Shown here: in pieces, positions 56,969 to 64,000 of the stretch
Layout: each line of letters begins with the position of its first letter
Numbering within the stretch: position 1 is the first letter of the stretch
Source of the DNA: Streptomyces coffeae
GTDB lineage: Bacteria; Actinomycetota; Actinomycetes; Streptomycetales; Streptomycetaceae
DNA length: 64,000 bases
Direction of reading: 5' to 3'
Assembly (NCBI RefSeq): GCF_016741875.1
Contig: NZ_JAERRF010000003.1
Coordinates: 1 to 64,000, forward strand
Program-made: the position numbers and the translations under genes
Notes under the pieces: generated by a model
Told to the model about the DNA's origin: nothing
Seen by the model: the letters and a program-made list of their open reading frames with translations, nothing else
Database searches by the model: none

Positions 56969-58036
56969 TCAGCTCGCGTAGTCACCGGTCAGCGTCACCG
57001 CTTCGGGGTCCTCGGCCGTGCGGTCGACGATCTCGCCGCTGACCCAGGCGTCCACCCCGCGGTCCGCGAGTGTGGCCAGTGCCACATCCACCGACTCGGC
57101 GGGGACCACGGCCATCATGCCGACGCCCATGTTGAGGGTCTTCTCCAGCTCCCGCCGCTCCACCGATCCGGCCTCTCCGACCAGCCGGAACACCGGGCCG
57201 GGGGTCCAGGTCGAACGGTCGACCACCGCACGCAGCCCGTCCGGGATCACCCGGGCCAGGTTGCTGGCGAGCCCGCCGCCGGTGATGTGCGAGAAGGCGT
57301 GCACCTCGGTGGTACGGGTCAGGGCCAGGCAGTCCAGCGCGTAGATCCGGGTGGGCTCCAGCAGCTCCGCGCCCAGGGTCCGGCCGAGCTCCGGCACCTC
57401 GCGGTCCAGCGTCCAGCCGGCCTTGTCGAAGAGCACATGACGGACGAGTGAGTACCCGTTCGAGTGAAGTCCGGAGGACTTCATGGCGATGACCGCGTCG
57501 CCCGTTCGGATGCGATCCGCGCCCAGCACCCGGTCGGCCTCGACCACGCCCGTACCGGCGCCGGCGACATCGAAGTCATCGGCGGCCAGCAGCCCCGGGT
57601 GTTCGGCGGTCTCGCCGCCCACCAGGGCGCAGCCGGCCAGCGCACAGCCCTCGGCGATGCCCTTGACGATGGCCGCGACCCGCTCGGGGTAGACCTTGCC
57701 GACGCAGATGTAGTCGGTCATGAACAGCGGCTCGGCGCCGCAGACGACGAGGTCGTCGACGACCATGCCGACCAGGTCGTGGCCGATGGTGTCGTAGACG
57801 CCCATCCGGCGCGCGATGTCCACCTTGGTGCCCACGCCGTCGGTGGCGGAGGCGAGCAGCGGGCGCTCGTAGCGGGCCAGCGCGGAGGCGTCGAAGAGCC
57901 CGGCGAAACCGCCGAGGCCGCCCACGACCTCGGGCCGGGACGCCTTCTTCACCCACTCCTTCATCAGCTCGACGGCGCGGTCGCCCGCCTCGATGTCGAC
58001 GCCCGCGGCGGCGTAGGTGGACCCGGACTCGGACAT
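56969..58036 (-). CDS. purM: Phosphoribosylformylglycinamidine cyclo-ligase
   Basis: A 355-residue AIR synthetase, step five of purine biosynthesis, using ATP to close FGAM to AIR. It has TDGVGTKVDIARRMGVYDT, the VGGETAEHPG motif and SHITGGGLASNLARVIPDG, all standard for PurM. Full length; ATG 58036. It starts 42 bp downstream of the purF stop, so purF-purM form an operon. Only the DUF3073 gene is convergent. Confidence 0.96.
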   Translation of the reverse strand: MSESGSTYAAAGVDIEAGDRAVELMKEWVKKASRPEVVGGLGGFAGLFDASALARYERPLLASATDGVGTKVDIARRMGVYDTIGHDLVGMVVDDLVVCGAEPLFMTDYICVGKVYPERVAAIVKGIAEGCALAGCALVGGETAEHPGLLAADDFDVAGAGTGVVEADRVLGADRIRTGDAVIAMKSSGLHSNGYSLVRHVLFDKAGWTLDREVPELGRTLGAELLEPTRIYALDCLALTRTTEVHAFSHITGGGLASNLARVIPDGLRAVVDRSTWTPGPVFRLVGEAGSVERRELEKTLNMGVGMMAVVPAESVDVALATLADRGVDAWVSGEIVDRTAEDPEAVTLTGDYAS

Positions 58037-58078
58037 GGCGTTGAGATCTTTCGTATCGGGGATGGCAGGCGGGCAGCC

Positions 58079-59638
58079 CTACGGGCGGCGGAGCGCGTCG
58101 GCGCCGCCGATCCCGGCGGTCAGCGTCCGCACACCGTCGGCGTCGGCGCTGCTGGGGGCCTGTGTCTCGGACTCCAGCAGATGCTTGCCGAGCAGCTCGG
58201 GATCCGGCAGGTCCATCGGGTACTCGCCGTCGAAGCAGGCACGGCACAGATTCGGCTTGGCGATGGTGGTCGCCTCGATCATGCCGTCGATGGAGATGTA
58301 CGCCAGCGAGTCGGCGCCCAGCGACTTGCCGATCTCCTCGACCGACAGTCCGTTGGCGATCAGCTCGGCGCGGGTGGCGAAGTCGATGCCGAAGAAGCAC
58401 GGCCACTTGATGGGCGGGGACGAGATGCGGATGTGCACCTCGGCGGCCCCGGCCTCGCGCAGCATCCGCACCAGGGCGCGCTGGGTGTTGCCGCGGACGA
58501 TCGAGTCGTCGACGACCACCAGGCGCTTGCCGCGGATGACCTCCTTGAGGGGGTTCAGCTTGAGCCGGATACCGAGCTGGCGGATGGTCTGCGAGGGCTG
58601 GATGAAGGTCCGGCCCACATAGCTGTTCTTGACCAGCCCGGAGCCGTAGGGAATGCCGCTGGCCTCGGCGTAGCCGACGGCGGCGGGGGTGCCGGACTCG
58701 GGCGTCGCTATGACCAGGTCGGCGTCGGCCGGGGCCTCGGCGGCCAGCTTGCGGCCCATCTCGACCCGGGAGAGGTAGACGTTCCGCCCGGCGATGTCGG
58801 TGTCGGGGCGGGCCAGGTAGACGTACTCGAAGACACAGCCCTTGGGGCGGGCGGCGGCGAAGGTGGTGGAGCGCAGCCCGTTCTCGTCGATGGCGACCAT
58901 CTCGCCGGGCTCGATCTCCCGGATGAAGGACGCACCCACGATGTCCAGCGCGGCGGACTCGGACGCCACCACCCAGCCGCGCTCCAGGCGGCCGAGGACC
59001 AGCGGGCGGATGCCCTGCGGGTCACGGGCGGCGTAGAGCGTCTGCTCGTCCATGAAGACGAGGCTGAATGCGCCCTTGACGCGGGGAAGGACGATGGGGG
59101 CGGCCTGCTCGACGGTCAGCGGCTTGCCGTCCTCGTCGACCTGGCCCGCGAGGAGGGCCGTGACGAGGTCGGTGTCGTTGGTCGCCGCGACCTGGGTGGC
59201 CCGGCCGCCGTCCTTGGGCAGAGCCGCGACCATCTCGGCCAGCTCGGCGGTGTTGACCAGATTGCCGTTGTGACCGAGCGCGATGGAGCCGTGGGCGGTC
59301 GCCCGGAACGTCGGCTGCGCGTTCTCCCACACCGACGCTCCGGTGGTGGAGTAGCGGGCGTGGCCCACCGCGATATGGCCCAGCAGGGAGCCGAGGGAGG
59401 TCTCGTCGAAGACCTGTGAGACCAGGCCCATGTCCTTGAAGACGAGAATCTGGGAGCCGTTGCTCACTGCGATGCCCGCGGACTCCTGTCCGCGGTGCTG
59501 CAGCGCATACAGCCCGAAATAGGTGAGTTTGGCGACCTCTTCACCCGGTGCCCAGACTCCGAAGACGCCGCAAGCGTCCTGGGGGCCCTTCTCACCGGGG
59601 AGCAGGTCGTGGCTGAGTCGTCCGTCACCACGTGGCAC
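58079..59638 (-). CDS. purF: Amidophosphoribosyltransferase
   Basis: A 519-residue enzyme that makes phosphoribosylamine from PRPP and glutamine, the committed purine step. The N-terminal nucleophile glutaminase has Cys23 in PQDACGVFGVW after a short propeptide. Further motifs are RGQESAGIAVS, GHNGNLVN, the PRPP loop VVVDDSIVRGNTQ and the Cys-rich NLCRACFDGEYP near the end, a possible Fe-S or structural site. GTG 59638 gives the family start MPRGDGRL. It is transcribed with purM. Confidence 0.96.
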   Translation of the reverse strand: MPRGDGRLSHDLLPGEKGPQDACGVFGVWAPGEEVAKLTYFGLYALQHRGQESAGIAVSNGSQILVFKDMGLVSQVFDETSLGSLLGHIAVGHARYSTTGASVWENAQPTFRATAHGSIALGHNGNLVNTAELAEMVAALPKDGGRATQVAATNDTDLVTALLAGQVDEDGKPLTVEQAAPIVLPRVKGAFSLVFMDEQTLYAARDPQGIRPLVLGRLERGWVVASESAALDIVGASFIREIEPGEMVAIDENGLRSTTFAAARPKGCVFEYVYLARPDTDIAGRNVYLSRVEMGRKLAAEAPADADLVIATPESGTPAAVGYAEASGIPYGSGLVKNSYVGRTFIQPSQTIRQLGIRLKLNPLKEVIRGKRLVVVDDSIVRGNTQRALVRMLREAGAAEVHIRISSPPIKWPCFFGIDFATRAELIANGLSVEEIGKSLGADSLAYISIDGMIEATTIAKPNLCRACFDGEYPMDLPDPELLGKHLLESETQAPSSADADGVRTLTAGIGGADALRRP

Positions 59639-59843
59639 GGCATCGAGTCTAGGCCAGTTCCCGAGCACGTCCGAACGAGGGACCTGCCCCGCGGCCTATG
59701 TCACATGCCACGGCGCCTCCCGCGGGGCGCCGGACCCCGGTCCCACCAGGGGGACAACGGCGGAGGGCAGGGGCGAGTGGGGCATGGATCACATCTGGCG
59801 CGAACCCGGCCGCCCGCCCCGGCCGGGGTGCCGCCGCGGAGGC

Positions 59844-60638
59844 CTACGCCAGAACCGGGAGGTGGGCGGCGAGGTCTGCGCGCTCACCGCCGGCCGACAC
59901 CTCGGCGGCCTCCAGCGCCTCGGCCCAGCCGGTGCGGCCGGTGGCCAGCCGCACCCAGGTGAGCGGGTCGGTCTCCACGACGTTCGGCGGGGTGCCGCGG
60001 GTGTGCCGGGGCCCCTCGACGCACTGGACCACCGCGTACGGCGGGATCCGGACCTCGACCGACCCGCCGGGCGCCTTCGCCGCGAGGGCGTCGGCCAGCA
60101 TCCGGACGGCGGCGGCCATCGCCTGGCGGTCGTATGGGACGGGGGTGCCGGTGGCGGCCGCCAGGTCGTCGGAGTGGACCACCAGCTCCACACAGCGGGT
60201 CACCAGATAGTCGTCGAGCCGCATGGCGCCCACCGGCACCGCCAGCAGCCGGTCCCCCGGCGCCGCGGCGGCCGTCTCGGTGAACCGGACCTCGGCGCGC
60301 TCCAGCAGCACCCGCGGATCCGTGTCCCGCGCCGCCGCGCGGGTGCGCTCGTCGACCGCCCCGGCGAACGAGGCGACGGCGGCCGCGTAGTCGTTCACCC
60401 CGGCCTCCTGGGCGGGCGGCGCGGGCGCCGCCAGCAGCCGGGCAACGGAGTCCACGGTCGCCGCCACATGTGTCAGCAGCTCACGGGCGGTCCAGTCGCC
60501 GAGCCGGGTGGGGGCGCCCAGCCGCTCCTCGTCCAGCTCCGCGACGGCCTGGCGGATATGGCCCAGCTGCGCGGTCAGGGCGGCGCGGATCGTGGCGGAG
60601 TCGTAGACGCGGGCTCGGGCACGGGTGCGAGGCGGCAT
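59844..60638 (-). CDS. Maleylpyruvate-isomerase / DinB-like, sterol-carrier-domain protein
   Basis: A 264-residue protein. The N-terminal helical bundle includes LGDWTARELLTHVAATVDSV (DinB/maleylpyruvate-isomerase metal site: His and Asp ligands) and RCVELVVHSDDLAAATG. The C-terminal SCP2-like domain reads GGSVEVRIPPYAVVQCVEGP then LTWVRLATGRTGWAEA. The family TIGR03083 often uses mycothiol, the actinobacterial thiol. The start at ATG 60638 has no clear ribosome-binding site. Substrate unknown. It lies upstream of purF on the same strand but with a 205-bp gap. Confidence 0.85.
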   Translation of the reverse strand: MPPRTRARARVYDSATIRAALTAQLGHIRQAVAELDEERLGAPTRLGDWTARELLTHVAATVDSVARLLAAPAPPAQEAGVNDYAAAVASFAGAVDERTRAAARDTDPRVLLERAEVRFTETAAAAPGDRLLAVPVGAMRLDDYLVTRCVELVVHSDDLAAATGTPVPYDRQAMAAAVRMLADALAAKAPGGSVEVRIPPYAVVQCVEGPRHTRGTPPNVVETDPLTWVRLATGRTGWAEALEAAEVSAGGERADLAAHLPVLA

Positions 60639-60741
60639 GGCGTCGAGCCTATCGAGCGCCGTGGACAGCCCGGCGGGTCTGGCAGACGATGGAAGAGAAC
60701 GGAAGAAAGGGACTCTATCCGTAGGAAAGGTGTGAATCACC

Positions 60742-61146
60742 ATGGGCGAGCATCCGGACTGTGCCCTGGTGCGCAAGGCTTTCGACACGTTCACCCGGGG
60801 CGACCTGAACACCCTGGCCACGATGATGACCACGGACGTCGTCCACCACGTGCCCGGCAGTAACCCGCTGTCCGGCACTCACAAGGGCGTGGAGGACGTC
60901 CTCCGGCTGTACCGCGACTGGGGCAGGCCGGACGGCAGTACCAAGGGAATCGAGCCCGAGCTGCTGACGGCCGACGGCCAGGGGCATGTGATCTTCGGTT
61001 ACCGCTACACCGCGCGGAAAGCTGACGGCAGCCGCAGCTTCGCCATGAAGGGCGCTCAGTACATCACCGTCATCGGCGGAAAGATCTCCGACATCGAGGA
61101 GTGCGTCGAGGACCTCGACGCCTTCGACGCGTACTGGCTGGGGTGA
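60742..61146 (+). CDS. SnoaL-like / NTF2-fold protein
   Basis: A 134-residue protein with the cone-shaped NTF2/SnoaL fold signs: DTFTRGDLNTLATMMTTDVV, then HHVPGSNPLSGTHKGVEDVL near the pocket, and ISDIEECVEDLDAFDAYWLG at the end. Members act as cyclases, isomerases or ligand-binding proteins; no substrate can be inferred. GGAAAGG lies 12 nt before ATG 60742. It is divergent from the SCP2-type gene. Confidence 0.85.
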   Translation: MGEHPDCALVRKAFDTFTRGDLNTLATMMTTDVVHHVPGSNPLSGTHKGVEDVLRLYRDWGRPDGSTKGIEPELLTADGQGHVIFGYRYTARKADGSRSFAMKGAQYITVIGGKISDIEECVEDLDAFDAYWLG

Positions 61147-61156
61147 CCGGCCGGAC

Positions 61157-61194
61157 GTACGGCCCCGCCCTCCCTGGGGAGGACGGGGCCGTAC
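61157..61194. terminator. Terminator between SnoaL-like gene and purL
   Basis: GTACGGCCCCGCCCTCCC pairs with the GGGGAGGACGGGGCCGTAC half with one mismatch near the middle; it lies between convergent genes. Confidence 0.7.
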
Positions 61195-61224
61195 CGGCAG
61201 TTACGGGCCCCGCGACGGGATCCG

Positions 61225-63470
<2,246 letters not shown>

Positions 63471-63474
<4 letters not shown>

Positions 63475-64000
63475 GCGCTGACCAGCCTCTTGAGGATCGA
63501 GGTGAAGAATCCGAGACCGTCGGTACGACCGGTGCCGATCAGCGGCTCCACGGCGTGCTCGGGATGGGGCATCAGACCGACGACATTGCCCGCGGCATTG
63601 GAGATACCGGCGATGTCGCGCAGGGAACCGTTGGGGTTCATCTCCTGATAGCGGAAGACGACCCGGCCCTCGGCCTCGAGTTCATCGAGGACCCGCTCAT
63701 CGGCGACATAGCGGCCGTCGATGTTCTTCAGCGGGATGTTGATCTCCTGGCCCTGCTCGTAGGAGCGGGTCCAGGCGGTCTCCGCGTTTTCCACTCGCAA
63801 CTTCTGGTCGCGGCAGATGAAGTGCAGATGGTTGTTCCGCAGCATCGCACCGGGCAGCAGATGGGTCTCGGTGAGAACCTGGAAGCCATTGCAGATGCCA
63901 AGGACGGGCATACCGGCCTTCGCCTGGCCGATGACCGACTCCATTACCGGGGAGAAGCGGGAGATCGCTCCGGCGCGGAGATAGTCGCCATAGGAGAAGC
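63471..64000 (-). CDS. purQ: FGAM synthase glutaminase subunit PurQ (partial)
   Basis: The C-terminal 176 residues of the class-I glutamine amidotransferase subunit; the start lies beyond 64000. The frame enters at [20 protein letters not shown] and carries the nucleophile Cys in [13 protein letters not shown] and the catalytic His-x-Glu as [11 protein letters not shown] near the end. It supplies ammonia to PurL and overlaps purL by 4 nt, so the two are co-translated. Confidence 0.94.

Overview
The window is from a Streptomyces chromosome. The evidence is very high G+C with coding frames rich in G/C third positions, GTG and TTG starts, rare TTA codons, and a gene order typical of the genus: atrA, trmB, hrpA, bldC, vdh, DUF3073, purM, purF, purL, purQ. 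No rRNA, CRISPR array, insertion sequence or integrase was seen. REGION 1 (1-22.3 kb), mostly core regulatory and envelope genes. It holds a MarR/MFS divergent pair, a PAS-SpoIIE phosphatase-kinase, an NADH-dehydrogenase-type flavoprotein divergent from the TetR regulator AtrA, and a large AfsR-like SARP regulator. Then come an asparagine-synthase-like protein with degraded catalytic motifs, an ORF1590-type sporulation-associated protein, an L-2-hydroxyglutarate-oxidase-like flavoprotein, tRNA m7G46 methyltransferase, a PrsW protease and a lipoprotein L,D-transpeptidase. The atrA gene carries a TTA (bldA-dependent) codon beside a 9-bp tandem repeat. REGION 2 (22.4-28.7 kb), an accessory island with lower G+C. 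A McrB-N/PD-(D/E)XK nuclease lies divergent from a PLD-helicase-DUF3427 protein, which looks like a defence or restriction pair. Beside it is an ATP-binding regulator / XRE / DUF397 module. REGION 3 (28.8-38.7 kb), envelope and surface genes. It has an aldo/keto reductase, an M23 peptidase behind a c-di-AMP (ydaO) riboswitch, a frameshifted SpoIIE-type phosphatase and a DUF6227 protein. Next is a cluster of three paralogous secreted proteins made of paired-cysteine QSN repeats, each followed by strong hairpins, and a secreted beta-helix protein faces them. The three paralogs are the best candidate here for an undescribed system. REGION 4 (38.7-53.6 kb), RNA metabolism. It contains tRNA-Lys, a DEAD-box helicase with an Asp-Arg-rich tail, a metallophosphoesterase, tRNA-Glu/Asp/Phe, a DUF1152 protein, a degenerate tRNA-Trp-like gene with its own terminator, HrpA, a second tRNA-Asp, and the developmental regulator BldC. 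REGION 5 (54-64 kb), metabolism. It holds valine dehydrogenase, DUF3073 and the purine genes purM, purF, purL and purQ; purL and purQ overlap, and purQ runs off the right edge. Several genes bear on development and antibiotic control (AtrA, SARP, BldC, ORF1590-like, SpoIIE-type phosphatases). The start codons given are judged from ribosome-binding sites and family lengths, not measured.
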